A stretch of DNA of 64,000 nucleotides from Azolla caroliniana (lineage: Eukaryota; Polypodiophyta), in NCBI GenBank assembly GCA_043228905.1, contig JBHGNT010000002.1:23870001-23934000 (forward strand). Direction: 5' to 3'. This document shows positions 1 to 10,236 of the stretch, piece after piece; position 1 is the first letter of the stretch, and every line of letters starts with the position of its first letter. The notes under the pieces were generated by a model that ran no database searches, was not told the DNA's origin, and saw only the letters and a list, made by a program, of their open reading frames with translations. A program made the position numbers and the translations under genes.

Positions 1-1278
1 TTACCCAAGGTGTGTAAACCACACATGCATTCCCTGGTCAACAATTTGTCCGACTAACACCAAGTTCTTTGTGATTGTCGGAACATGAAGTACGTTCATC
101 AGCTTTCCCTTTTGTTCGACATGGCTTAAAGGGACTTCTCTGACATGCACAATCGGGTGACATGTGTCGTCTTTGGTTTTAACAATTCCCGGTTATTCCG
201 GTTTCTCTAAAAATGAGAACCACTCTTCATGGCTCGCCATGTCATTAGGTGCTCCGGAATCAATGTACCATACTTCCTCCAATCCGGAAGTGGTCTTCTT
301 CATCGAGTTCACCTTCTGCTTAATCACGAAGGCTGTCCCTTCACTGGTCTTCCTGGTTCCGGATCCTTCCAATCCTTTTGCATAGAGCGAGCTTTGCCGG
401 TTTTCCTGTCCGGCCTTACAGGATCTGGATTTGTCTGAATCGGTGCATTTCTTCCAACACTCGCTTTTTCTGTGGCCTTTCTTGCCACAATACCAGCATT
501 CCATGTCGTCCTTCCCTTGTCGGTTTCCGGCACCGTTTTGAGTCCCCCTACTCGTGGAAGTTCCGGAACTGTTCTCGACATTGTCTCGATTCTGCTCTCG
601 CCGGCCACCTCCATTGTGTGCCGATCCACCTCGTCCTCCACGCCAATGGGGCCGGTCCGCCTTTGTGTACAACATCCGGTTGTCCGGTTAAGTGGTCCTC
701 GACCCACTCGCGTGGTTTTCTTTGACCTTCAGCATCGATTGCAGGTCCAAGAAGGACGGTGGCTTGTCTCAAGTGCAGATCATCGTCCGGATTGGCCCGT
801 ACCGTTTCGCTAGACCACCAAGGCAGATTTATACCATTTCGTCTTCGTCGACCGTCACATTGATGGACCCGAGCGCGTCACAAATCTCCTTTATTTTGGT
901 GATGTACTCCGTAACCGACATATCTCTCTGTCGGATGTTGTTCAACTCTTGCCGGAGCTGCAACGTATAGGTTGTGGTACTTGCGGCGAAAATCTTCCGA
1001 AGATTTTCCCACGCCTCCTTTGGCGTTTTTGCATCCTTGATGTAGTCGAGCATTTGATCATGCATACATGATGCGAGGTAGTACAACACTCTGCTCACAC
1101 CTTGTTCCCATGCTAGGAAGTCCTTGTGTACCGGCTTGGGCGCTACATTGTTCAATCCTTCCACATAGCTCCAGTAACCATGCCTGAGTAGGTACTGCTG
1201 CATTTTATATGACTAGGATGCATAGTTGCTTCGGTCGAGCTTTTCTGTGGGAAGGGAACTTGCCATACCTCTGTCCAT
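1..1278 (-). pseudogene. Copia gag-protease remnant (family I, truncated by window edge)
   Basis: The minus strand reads from a probable gag ATG at 1276-1278 through a UBN2-type Copia gag domain (1200-830), a zinc knuckle CWYCGKKGHRKSEC (about 490-450) and the retropepsin motif WYIDSGA (about 265-245). All of this is one frame broken only by stop codons: TAG at 1213-1215, TAA at 829-831, TAA near 690, and a TAA that ends the frame at 193. Comparison with the homologous copy in Copia D suggests Trp-to-stop for the first and Gln-to-stop at 829 and 193. Integrase, RT and RNase H lie beyond position 1. The copy is dead. I am sure of the Copia assignment and less sure of the lineage. Confidence 0.85.
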
Positions 1279-1373
1279 CTTGGTTCTCTTTTGTTCTTAA
1301 CCGGGTTTTAGGGTTTGTCTTCAAAAGTGTCTGTCGGTTGCAGAGGAGTCTCAACCCTCCCGCTTTGATACCA

Positions 1374-1785
1374 TGTTAAAGTTAATATGCGGAAGCGATG
1401 ACAAACCGGTTCAGCCGGATACCAACGTACAGAAGAAGGTTTAATGGAGACCTTACACAAAGAATACACGGGAGAGACAAAGAGAGAACAAAACATAAAC
1501 TCAGTTCAAAAATAATAATCCTCTGTACATAAAATGTGCTCAGAGAGCACTTTTATACAAGTCCATAAAGGACTGACAGGTACTTCAATGCTCATACAAG
1601 CGACTACCACTTTTTCATACGTGCTAGGTTAGATTCGTCGGCCTCTAACGGCCTACCAGTTTCAATCTGATCTGGCTCCTGGTTCATTTATTATCCGGAC
1701 ACCAATCTGGTTCTCCGTTTCGGACACCGATACAGCTCTGGCTTATTCAGCCGATCCGAATCCGGTTGAGCATGCTTGCTCAACA
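1374..1785 (-). repeat. 5' LTR of the truncated Copia, with primer site
   Basis: In plus orientation the repeat starts TGTTAAAGTTAATATGCGG and ends TGCTCAACA. The primer site lies just inside it at 1360-1373, reading TGGTATCAAAGCGG on minus, which fits initiator tRNA-Met. The outer end carries an inverted repeat (TTGAGC...GCTCAA) also found in the LTRs of Copia D, Copia H and the solo LTR at 4356-10084. The matching 3' LTR is outside the window. The 170 bases between 1786 and 1955 hold nothing I recognise. Confidence 0.8.
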
Positions 1786-1955
1786 TAAAATATATATGAA
1801 ATAAGAAAGGAGAGAGAAAGAAGGGTGCAGATCCACCCGGCCACCCCCGAGCGAAGGGATCGAGACGAACTCGATCCTCGATCGGTGTCCCGTACCACTG
1901 CCATGGCGTTGAGGCGTATCTTGTGCTAGCGCACTCGCTACAAGAGTTGACCCCA

Positions 1956-2326
1956 TGTTAAGCGCTTGGATTGCACCACAACTAGTCATGAATAAGAGCG
2001 CATCAACAAGGACGTAGTATGTCTTGAAGGACCTACGAAGAGGAAACGGCAAGGGGAAAAGAGGCTAAGGGACGTCCAAGTGTGAAAGGTCCATACCCTA
2101 AATGTAAATGCTATATATACCACATTGTGGTGGCTTTGTAAGGGTTCTTCCATTTGTAAAGATCTCCCTATTGATTAAGAGTTGTAGCTTCCTCTCCTCC
2201 TCCTTGTAACCTTTAAGCTTAAGAGAGATCAGTGAAGTGTTTAGTTAGAGAACACTAATGTCTCTTCCTTGTTGGTGCTAGACCTCTTCGCAAAGAGGGT
2301 TAATAACATATTCATTACTCTTATTG
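1956..2326 (+). repeat. 5' LTR of the large gag-protease element
   Basis: It begins TGTTAAGCGC and matches 17352-17709 over its whole length, including a shared TATA-like CTATATATA near 2110. Homology stops abruptly at 2326 and no tRNA-complementary site follows, which points to a deletion or rearrangement next to the LTR. Positions 2327-2526 hold no recognisable feature. Confidence 0.8.
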
Positions 2327-2526
2327 CGAAAGGGACTGTGTTGATTTTCTTCTCCTCTCTGATGGAAGACAAGTGTTGGAGGCCTCTTATACTACACCAA
2401 TCCGAAGAAGACAAGGTTTCGTCTACTATATCTTCTTTAGTAGTTTAGATGTTATGAAAGGCAAGATGTAAGTGTGTATTTCAGAATGTCAAACCGAATG
2501 CGGTTGAGTTAGTCAAGGAGATATGG

Positions 2527-2982
2527 TTGATGCTCCTGCATACTCTAAGAGCTCAATATGAAGTAATACATGGCGAGCTTGATGTTGTGTTTCTCAAGCA
2601 ACAACAATTTCACGAAATTTGGAAAAAAGCAGAGGTCTTCACCTATTTTGGGATTCTAGCTGAGTACAATAATCGTAAGGGACACAAAATGGCCGTTGGC
2701 GCCAACAAATTCAAAATTCCCACTCAAAGCTCGTCCAAAGATCAGAGTTCAATAAGGGAAGAATCCTTCGACGAAAGATCAAAGTTTGCCAAACCCGCAT
2801 CTTTCGACGAACCCTCATCCTTCGACGAAAGATCAAAGTTCGACAAGCCCACATCCTTTGACGAAAGATCAAAGTTTGCCAAATCCGCATCTTTCGACGA
2901 ACACGCATCCTTCAACGAAAGATCAAAGTTCGACGAACCCGCAAAGCTTGACAAGAGAACATGGCCGAATCCTCAGGGATAG
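2527..2982 (+). CDS. Open frame with SFDERSKF repeats (unknown, inside LTR element)
   Basis: This 151-codon frame starts at an ATG in the 5' part of the large element, before the gag domain. Its first 75 residues match nothing I know. From about 2760 it becomes a repeat: 12-residue units of the type SFDERSKFAKPA alternate with 6-residue units of the type SFDEPS, giving 36- and 18-bp DNA periods to about 2955. The repeats are charged and probably disordered. It could be an N-terminal Gag extension or an expanded repeat that happens to stay open. I cannot assign a function. Confidence 0.35.
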   Translation: MMLLHTLRAQYEVIHGELDVVFLKQQQFHEIWKKAEVFTYFGILAEYNNRKGHKMAVGANKFKIPTQSSSKDQSSIREESFDERSKFAKPASFDEPSSFDERSKFDKPTSFDERSKFAKSASFDEHASFNERSKFDEPAKLDKRTWPNPQG

Positions 2983-4500
2983 AGATGTTCAAAACCCGAC
3001 CCACACGCCAGGAGGAGTCCACCCAGAGCAACCTGACTCGATACCACGGAGGGTGGTTAACTCCGGGGACGCTACCAAACATGAACCTCCCATCGAACCC
3101 AGCAATTAAAGCACCTCTTAACATGCCCCCACTACAGGAGAGGCCAATGGAAGACCCAGTCAGCGTAGAGAGACACATTCGAGATGCCGCACAGGAGTTA
3201 CGGGTGATAGAACAAGAAATCAATATATGGACGGTACAAGTCGCGGAAGCAGGACAACCGGAAAGTATCACTTGAGATATCGAAGCCGCTTTGGCGGAAA
3301 GGAAAGACAGATTCACACGAGTACAAAAAAACTCACCTCCTAGAAGCATCGTCACATACACACTGTCGAGGCCATGAGCGCAGCTCCGTGCCACATTCGA
3401 GCACAACGGGCGACAGTCCAAACGAAACCCACACGCAACGACACCCGACATCACCACCACCACGTATGGACACGACCCCTACACCTGACCAAACTGCCTT
3501 GATATCCCCAAACGCGAAACTTGCGCTAGCATTACAATGCATCCAAACCCTCGTGGGATTGATGGAAAAAGAATGAGGACCCATAGACCATTCGAGAAAG
3601 CCTACAAACGACAACCGGAAGAGTGCTTCCATTTCCAAACTAGTACCCCGCTTTCTCGGTTTTGGTGACGCCTATGATCATGTAGAAAGGTTCAAGCAAA
3701 TATCTCGAGCTTATGAGCCCCTCATAGAGACCACCAAAGTAGTCGCATTCAGACTTACACTCGATGAACAAGACGGAATTTGGTTTAGGACCTTGAATGA
3801 GGACATTGAGTATGTCATCGAAGATTTCCTAATAAACTTTGCTCGTTGAGGGAATAAATGGAACCCGATCGACCAAATTTTCTACCTCAAGCAAGAAACC
3901 AACGAGACGGTTGGGGACTACATTCGCCGCAAAGAGATAATGTAAGGGGTATAGTGTGCCATGGCCACCACACGGGGCATGAGTGCCCTCTCCTCCACCA
4001 ACGACGGTCACAATACTGTAAGTGGTGCAAAGCCTTCGTTATGCATTCTCAAGAGAACTATTGGCAAGCCCCAACTGGAAGGTATAGCCAAACACCAATG
4101 GTCGAGCACCCACGCTCACCTCCACCGCTTAGCCACAGACAACTACCAGCAATAGTTCCCCAACAACCCCCACTACCACGTATCGGCGCTCGCCTCGCCG
4201 AACTCGAATACGCCATCGATAACCAAACTCAGGTTGGGGGGGGGGGCGCCCCCCAATATGAAGAGTCATACCGGGAGTACGGTTTTGAAGAAGAGGTGTT
4301 TTCCCACTTCGTGAACTTCGAAGGCAACCAAATACCAGTGTACGTCTTGAGAGGATGTAAATGATTACTTGCGGAAACGTTAGAAAACAAAGGAAGTAGG
4401 GAATACAAGAAGTACACGGGAGAGACAGAGAGAGCAGAACGTAAGAGTTATATTCAAAACGATATAATCACTCTGTGTTTTACAACTGTGCTCAGTAGCA

Positions 4501-5106
4501 TGATGGAAATAATCGAGGAAAAATAATCGACACTTTCCAAACTTCAACTCTCGGCCACAACCAAGGAAACACACGAATCGTTGTTGCAGAAAATGGGAAA
4601 TAAGTGGACACACGATTTAACGTGGAAAACCCTGTACGGGAAAAACCACGGGAGTACAAGACTCCGAACCAAAACTATTCACAGAGAAATATACAATGGC
4701 GAGCTGCAAGGCGACGACCTTGAGCTCGCTGTCCTCGCCACAGGCGGCAGAATTACAGAGAGGCGTCGACCTCTTCGTCTCTCACGCTCTATCTCTCTCA
4801 CGGCTGCTCTCTCTTCACTCCTCTTGAGTGGAAAAACAGAAAAATGAGTAGCAACATCAAAATTGTTTGCCCTAAGTCATATTTATACACATATGACTTT
4901 AGGGCTATTTACAACTATAGCCTCAAGGGCCCTTGGCAAACATATTCACAGATATGTCCCCGCATCCGGATCTCTCTCCGGGTACATTCGTCATCCGGCT
5001 CCGAAGCCGGGGTCTTCATCATCCGGTTCCGAAACCGCAACCGGGCTTGTCGTCATTCATCTCCGGACATCCGACCATCCCATCCGGAGGGACCGTAATC
5101 CCAACA
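4501..5106 (-). repeat. 3' LTR of Copia A
   Basis: It starts TGATGGAAATAATCGAGG and ends CCGTAATCCCAACA in plus orientation. Length is 606 bp, equal to its partner at 9220-9825. On minus it therefore starts TGTTGGG and ends TTCCATCA. Confidence 0.95.
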
Positions 5107-5116
5107 AACTCCCCCT

Positions 5117-8100
5117 TCACTTCGGCATGGGATGTCTCTCCAATCCGATCCTCTTCCGGCATGCTTCCAGCTTGTTGGGTGTGAGCACCTTGGTTAGCAT
5201 ATCCGACCCGTTCTCGTCCGTGTGGATCTTCGTCAGCACGAACTCCTTGTCTTCTATCCTTTCCCGGATCCAGTGATATCTTCGCTGGATGTGCTTCGTT
5301 CGGGAGTGATAGGCCGCGTTCTTCGCAAGGTGGATTGCACTCTGACTGTCGCAGTAGAGTCGGTACTCCTCCTGCCAGATACCGAGCTCTCTAATGAAGC
5401 CCTTCATCCATATTATTTCCTTGCCGGCTTCAACAGCCGCCATGTACTCCGCCTTCGTGGTTGACAACGCAACCGTCTTCTGCAGCCTCGACTGCCTTGA
5501 AACAGCTCCCCCTGCATACGTCATCACATACCCTGATGTGGACCGGCTGGTATCTGCATCAGCCGACATATCCGAATCGGTGAAGCCGTCGAGTTCGGGC
5601 TTACCGGAGCCGAATCGGAGGCACACGTTTGCCGTGCCCTTCAGGTATCGAAGTATCCACTTGGCCGCGTTCCAATGCTCTTTGCCGGGATTGCTCATGT
5701 ACCGGCTCACCACTCCGACTGCATATCCGATGTCCGGTCGGGTACACACCATTGCGTACATCAAGCACCCGACGGCAGAGGCATATGGTACTTTCATCAT
5801 GTCCTCCTTCTCAGCCTTTGTCTTGGGGCTCTGCTTGCTGGACAACTTGCAGTTTGCCGGGAGGGTTGACCCGACCGGTCTTGCTTCCGACATGTTGAAC
5901 CGGTGAAGCACCTTTGTCACGTACTTCTCCTGTGACAGCCACAACTGCTTCTTCTTCCGGTCCCGGATGATGTGCATCCCTAGTATTTGCCTCGCCGGAC
6001 CCAAGTCCTTCATTGAGAAGGTTCGGTGAAGAGCCTTCTTCAGCATCCGTATTTTGACCTGGTCTCGTCCGACGATCAACATGTCGTCCACGTACAGGAG
6101 GAGTATTAGAAAGTCTCCTCCTTCGAACTTCTTCACAAACACGCAGTGATCGGACTGCGTTTTGTGGTACCCTTCGTCTGTCATGAAGGAGTCGAACTTT
6201 CGGTACCATTGCCGGGGAGCCTGCTTCAGTCCGTAAAGGCTCTTCTTCAACCGGCATACCAGGTGCTCCTTCCCTTTCTTCTCGAATCCTTCCGGTTGCT
6301 GCATGTAGATCTCTTCTTCGAGGTCACCGTGAAGGAATGCCGTCTTCACGTCCATCTGTTCTACCTCGAGGTCCACGCTTGCCGCTATGCTCAGCACCGT
6401 CCGGATGGAGGTCATCTTCACTACCGGGGCAAATATCTCGTCGAAGTCGACGCCCTTCTTCTGCTTAAACCCCTTCACCACGATCCTGGCTTTGTATCTC
6501 GGGGGGTTTCCGGCATCTCCCGGTTTCAGCTTGAACACCCACTTGTTACGGAGTGCCCGTTTTCCTTTCGGCAACTCCAGAAGTTCATATGTGTGGTTCT
6601 CATGCAGGGAATCCATCTCCTCCTGCATGGCACTTAACCACCTGCGGCTATGGGTGTCATGCTTCGCTTCTTCAAAGCTCTCCGGCTCCCCCTCGTCGGT
6701 TAGAAGCACGTGCTCTGGTTCCGGAAATCTCCGGGGAGCCCTTCTCTCTCTTAGAGGATATCTCCGTTTCGGAGCTTCGGTAACCGGTTCTTCCGATTCT
6801 TCTTCATCCGAATCCATTTCGGGATCGGGGCCGGTTCCAGTATCATTTTCATCTTCTTCGGCCGGTTCTGTTTCTTCACCGTCTTCGGCCGGATCCTCGA
6901 GTGCTAACCGGTCCCTTGCCGGTCGGGACTGCTCTTCGTAGAGTTGATTCTCACCGGTCGACTTGGAGCTCTTCATCTTCTTCTCTGACTCCCAGTCGGC
7001 GAGTGTCTTCTCCTCCATGAAGATGATATCTCGACTCCTGAATATCTTCTTGTCGACCGGGTCCCATACTCCGTAGCCGAACTTGTCGTCGCCGTAACCG
7101 ACGAATATGCATGGCCGGGTCTTTGGATCTAGCTTTCCTCTCCGGTCCTTTGCCACATGCACATATGCGAGACACCCGAACACCTTCAGATGCCGGTAGG
7201 ATACTTCCCTACCGGTCCACACTCTCTGCGGCGTGTCTCCGTCCAAAGGTACTGAGGGTGATCTGTTTATCACGTATGTCGCCGTCGACATTGCCTCAGC
7301 CCAAAACCCCTTGGGTTTCGCATGCGCCAGCATACTCCGGACCCTCTCCATTATGGTCCGGTTCATCCTCTCGGCCAGCCCGTTCAGTTCCGGCGTCTTC
7401 GGCACGGTAAACTGGAGCCGGATTCCCTTCGAGCGACAGTACTCCTCAAACTGCCCCCGGTATTCCCCTCCGTTATCCGCTCGTATCGCTTTCAGCTTCT
7501 TGCCGGATTCCCTTTCCACTCTCGCGTGGAGTTCTTTGAAGACGCACAACACTTGGTCCTTTGTCTTCAACGGTGCCGTCCACAGCTTCCGGCTGTGATC
7601 ATCAATGAATGTTACGAAGTACTGGGCTCCGCCATGTGACTTCGTTTCTACCTGACACACGTCAGTGTGCACCAACTCCAATAGTGCGCTACGTCTCGTC
7701 GGTGGCCTTGAGTGGAAGGAGGTTCGGTTCTGCTTACCGGCCAGGCAATCGGTGCACTTCTCCAGGTGCACATGCTTCACTGGAATAAGGTTGTCTTCTG
7801 CAAGCCTCTTCATCCCCTTCTCACTCATGTGGCATAGTCTCTTGTGCCACAGCTCACCGGCAGTGTCGGCTGCCACGTTCAACTCTTCCGGACACAACCA
7901 GGCATTCATAAGGTACAGTGTGTTGACTTTCCGGGCTCGAGCCACTATCAGGCTCCCCTTGCTGAACTTCATTACGTCGTTCCGGATGCTACCTGTGTAG
8001 CCTTCATCGTCTAGCCTCCCGGCCGAAATCAGGTTCAATCGAACCTCCGGAACGTGTCGGACATCCTTCAGCAGCATTTTGCATCCGGTCGAGGTTGTCA

Positions 8101-9145
8101 ACCACACGTCTCCTATGCCGGCAATCCGGCACGTACCTTCATTTCCCATCCGAACACAGCCATGCTCACCGACTGTGTAGGATGAGAAGTATCTTCTCTC
8201 CGGGGTCAGGTGGAACGATGCTCCGGAATCGACCACCCAGGTCGTCTCATCGCCGGCAATGTTTAGTTCACCTTCTTCGGTGATGAGCATGATTTCTTCC
8301 TCACTTGCCGCGAGTGCCGTCGTTCCTTTCCGGTCCTGCCCTCGCCGATCCGGACCTCTCCGGTCCGTGGCTCCCCAGTATGCACCGTTTCTCTCCGGTG
8401 ACTTCTTCGAATCGGTGTCGTCGGCTCCGTTGTCTTTTCGGTAATGCCGACAATTCTTTCGGAAGTGCCCCGGCTTCCCACAGTGGAAGCATGTGGGTCT
8501 TCCTCTTGACTGCGACCGGGTCCCCGACTTCTCCCGTCTTTGCGGACTCCGGTTCCATTGTCTTCCCCGTTCCGATTCGGTAAGCAGCGCCTTCGAGTCG
8601 GAGGCCGGTTCTTTATCTCTCCAACGCGCTTCTTCGTTCAAAATACTTGTCTTTACCGTTTGTAGGGACACGTTATCTTCCGTGCAGGAGGTGCTGAGAG
8701 TCACCACCAAGTTCTCCCAGCTTTCCGGCAATGTACACATCAGAATGATGGCTTGCATTGCATCCTCCAGCGGGAACTTAATCGCCGCAAGCTGGTTCAC
8801 GAATCCCATGAACGTGCTTACGTGTTCCACCATACTCTCGCCGTCCCGGTACTTGAGGTTCACTATCTTCCTCATCAGGGAGGTCCGGTTCAACGCATTC
8901 TTCCTCTCGTAGAGGCCCGACAGCTTCCGCCACATCTCATATGCGTTGATGTCGTTCGCCACATGTTGTAGAACGCTCACGTCGACGTATTGCCGAATGG
9001 TTGCAACGGCTTTCCGGTTCAGAAGCCTCCATTCGGACTCAAGTACCCCCTTTGGTATTTCCGACCTGTCAATCGGTTCGTACAGGTCCCGAACAATCAG
9101 AAGATCCTCCATCTTGATCTTCAGTGTCGGCGTAATTCTGCGCAT
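5117..9145 (-). CDS. Copia A Gag-Pol polyprotein (1342 codons, N-terminus shifted)
   Basis: Domains run in Copia order. The UBN2-type Gag is followed by a zinc knuckle CFHCGKPGHFRKNC (residues about 215-229) and protease WVVDSGAS (about 302-309). The integrase has an HHCC zinc region (about 434-470) and a DDE core with HTDVCQ (about 497), RADNGGEY (about 556) and LAERMNRTIME (about 590). An acidic linker leads to the RT from about 835 with YVDDM near 1018, then RNase H with TDSDMSAD (about 1190), LSTTKAEYMAAV and DSQSAIHLAKNA. No stop interrupts it. The annotated ATG at 9145 is probably not the natural start: a better gag start lies at 9186-9188 (MEGGGSGQPR) in another frame, and the two frames meet near 9150 as if one base had been gained or lost. 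RNA would be made from the 9220-9825 LTR. Confidence 0.95.
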   Translation of the reverse strand: MRRITPTLKIKMEDLLIVRDLYEPIDRSEIPKGVLESEWRLLNRKAVATIRQYVDVSVLQHVANDINAYEMWRKLSGLYERKNALNRTSLMRKIVNLKYRDGESMVEHVSTFMGFVNQLAAIKFPLEDAMQAIILMCTLPESWENLVVTLSTSCTEDNVSLQTVKTSILNEEARWRDKEPASDSKALLTESERGRQWNRSPQRREKSGTRSQSRGRPTCFHCGKPGHFRKNCRHYRKDNGADDTDSKKSPERNGAYWGATDRRGPDRRGQDRKGTTALAASEEEIMLITEEGELNIAGDETTWVVDSGASFHLTPERRYFSSYTVGEHGCVRMGNEGTCRIAGIGDVWLTTSTGCKMLLKDVRHVPEVRLNLISAGRLDDEGYTGSIRNDVMKFSKGSLIVARARKVNTLYLMNAWLCPEELNVAADTAGELWHKRLCHMSEKGMKRLAEDNLIPVKHVHLEKCTDCLAGKQNRTSFHSRPPTRRSALLELVHTDVCQVETKSHGGAQYFVTFIDDHSRKLWTAPLKTKDQVLCVFKELHARVERESGKKLKAIRADNGGEYRGQFEEYCRSKGIRLQFTVPKTPELNGLAERMNRTIMERVRSMLAHAKPKGFWAEAMSTATYVINRSPSVPLDGDTPQRVWTGREVSYRHLKVFGCLAYVHVAKDRRGKLDPKTRPCIFVGYGDDKFGYGVWDPVDKKIFRSRDIIFMEEKTLADWESEKKMKSSKSTGENQLYEEQSRPARDRLALEDPAEDGEETEPAEEDENDTGTGPDPEMDSDEEESEEPVTEAPKRRYPLRERRAPRRFPEPEHVLLTDEGEPESFEEAKHDTHSRRWLSAMQEEMDSLHENHTYELLELPKGKRALRNKWVFKLKPGDAGNPPRYKARIVVKGFKQKKGVDFDEIFAPVVKMTSIRTVLSIAASVDLEVEQMDVKTAFLHGDLEEEIYMQQPEGFEKKGKEHLVCRLKKSLYGLKQAPRQWYRKFDSFMTDEGYHKTQSDHCVFVKKFEGGDFLILLLYVDDMLIVGRDQVKIRMLKKALHRTFSMKDLGPARQILGMHIIRDRKKKQLWLSQEKYVTKVLHRFNMSEARPVGSTLPANCKLSSKQSPKTKAEKEDMMKVPYASAVGCLMYAMVCTRPDIGYAVGVVSRYMSNPGKEHWNAAKWILRYLKGTANVCLRFGSGKPELDGFTDSDMSADADTSRSTSGYVMTYAGGAVSRQSRLQKTVALSTTKAEYMAAVEAGKEIIWMKGFIRELGIWQEEYRLYCDSQSAIHLAKNAAYHSRTKHIQRRYHWIRERIEDKEFVLTKIHTDENGSDMLTKVLTPNKLEACRKRIGLERHPMPK

Positions 9146-9204
9146 TCAGCACCATCATCCTCGGCTGCCCGCTGCCGCCGCCTTCCATTTTCTGCAGCAA
9201 CCTT

Positions 9205-9216
9205 GCTCTGATACCA
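9205..9216 (-). promoter_or_regulatory. Copia A primer-binding site (tRNA-Met)
   Basis: Minus strand TGGTATCAGAGC, three bases inside the 5' LTR, complementary to the 3' end of initiator tRNA-Met as in many plant Copia elements. Confidence 0.85.
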
Positions 9217-9219
9217 AAT

Positions 9220-9825
9220 TGATGGAAATAATCGAGGAAAAATAATCGACACTTTCCAAACTTCAACTCTCGGCCACAACCAAGGAAACACACGAATCGT
9301 TGTTGCAGAAAATGGGAAATAAGTGGACACACGATTTAACGTGGAAAACCCTGTACGGGAAAAACCACGGGAGTACAAGACTCCGAACCAAAACTATTCA
9401 CAGAGAAATATACAATGGCGGGCTGCAAGGCGACGACCTTGAGCTCGCTGTCCTCGCCACAGGCAGCGGAATTACACAGAGGCGTCGACCTCTTCGTCTC
9501 TCACGCTCTATCTCTCTCACGACTGCTCTCTCTTCACTCCTCTTGAGTGGAAAAACAGAAAAATGAGTAGCAACATCAAAACTGTTTGCCCTAAGTCATA
9601 TTTATACACATATGACTTTAGGGCTATTTACAACTATAGCCTCAAGGGCCCTTGGCAAACATATTCACAGATATGTCCCCGCATCCGGATCTCTCTCCGG
9701 GTACATTCGTCATCCGGCTCCGAAGCCGGGGTCTTCATCATCCGGTTCCGAAACCGCAACCGGGCTTGTCGTCATTCATCTCCGGACATCCGACCATCCC
9801 ATCCGGAGGGACCGTAATCCCAACA
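9220..9825 (-). repeat. 5' LTR of Copia A
   Basis: This 606-bp repeat differs from 4501-5106 at about six sites, mostly between 9419 and 9583. It carries the promoter for the minus-strand polyprotein; a TATA-like stretch is visible on minus near 9600-9615. Confidence 0.95.
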
Positions 9826-10236
9826 TAGCACTATTTATACAAGTCCTCATGGGACTGACAGAAGTACCGCGTACTTCAATGCTCACACGAGCTTCTGACA
9901 CTTACTACGAGACTATAATTGCCTAGTAGTCTAAACTAATGCTAGGCTTCCGGTTACCGATTGGATCCGGCTAACCGGCTCCCCAGCTCACCGGCTCTGT
10001 TGCTTGCCGGCTTACCGATCCATCTCGCTTGCCGGCTCAGGCTTATTCAGCCGATCCAGCTCCAGTTGAGCTTGCCGCTCAACAGAGGAGAACAAAGGGG
10101 CCCGTCGATGGGATATCGCAACAATAATGGTCTAAGAAGGTCAGAATTGAAGTGTTTCAATTGCCAAGGCCCACACATGGTTAGCCAGTGCCCAACCAAA
10201 CATGAGTACTACAACCGGATGGCACAACGACCATGA

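Larger units (their letters stand above)
4501..9825 (-). mobile_element. Copia A: complete young Ty1/Copia element
   Basis: Two 606-bp LTRs (4501-5106 and 9220-9825) differ at about six positions (about 1 percent by my reading). They flank 4.1 kb with a primer site at 9205-9216 (TGGTATCAGAGC on minus), a 1342-codon polyprotein frame and a polypurine run GGGGGAG beside the 3' LTR. A 5-bp duplication TAGCA flanks it (4496-4500, 9826-9830). It is the youngest element in the window. The one defect I see is a frame change near the gag start. Confidence 0.95.
4356..10084 (-). mobile_element. Solo LTR of Copia family I, split by Copia A
   Basis: The two ends (4356-4500 and 9831-10084) match the family I LTR at 1374-1785: start TGTAAATGATTACTTGCGG, middle TTTATACAAGTCC, end TTGAGCTTGCCGCTCAACA. 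It is flanked by a perfect 5-bp duplication GAGGA (4351-4355 and 10085-10089). No internal Copia I sequence remains, so it is a recombined solo LTR. Copia A then inserted into it with duplication TAGCA. Confidence 0.88.
3388..10236 (+). pseudogene. Interrupted gag of the large LTR element
   Basis: A Retrotrans_gag-like core lies at about 3637-3950 (VPRFLGFGDAYDHVERFK, then NFAR, then ETNETVGDYIRR), with in-frame stops at the ends of NFAR and of RRKEIM. A frame change near 3940 leads to a Cys/His-rich stretch (CHGHHTGHEC, later CKWC) and a proline-rich linker ending at 4355, where the solo LTR inserted. After the insertion the frame resumes at 10090 and holds a zinc knuckle CFNCQGPHMVSQC, with CX2CX3HX4C spacing instead of the usual CX2CX4HX4C, and stops at 10236. 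With one GAGGA copy and the insertion removed, the frame is open across the joint, so the insertion hit a then-open gag. Confidence 0.7.

Noticed and set aside
2711-3463. Minus-strand frames over the SFDERSKF repeat
   Set aside because: They are mirror frames of the repeat and of gag; no domain is readable.
4380-4613. Small frame repeated at 9069-9332 and similar plus frames at 4581-5276 and 9300-9926
   Set aside because: They lie in the two Copia A LTRs and are simply the same non-coding sequence twice.
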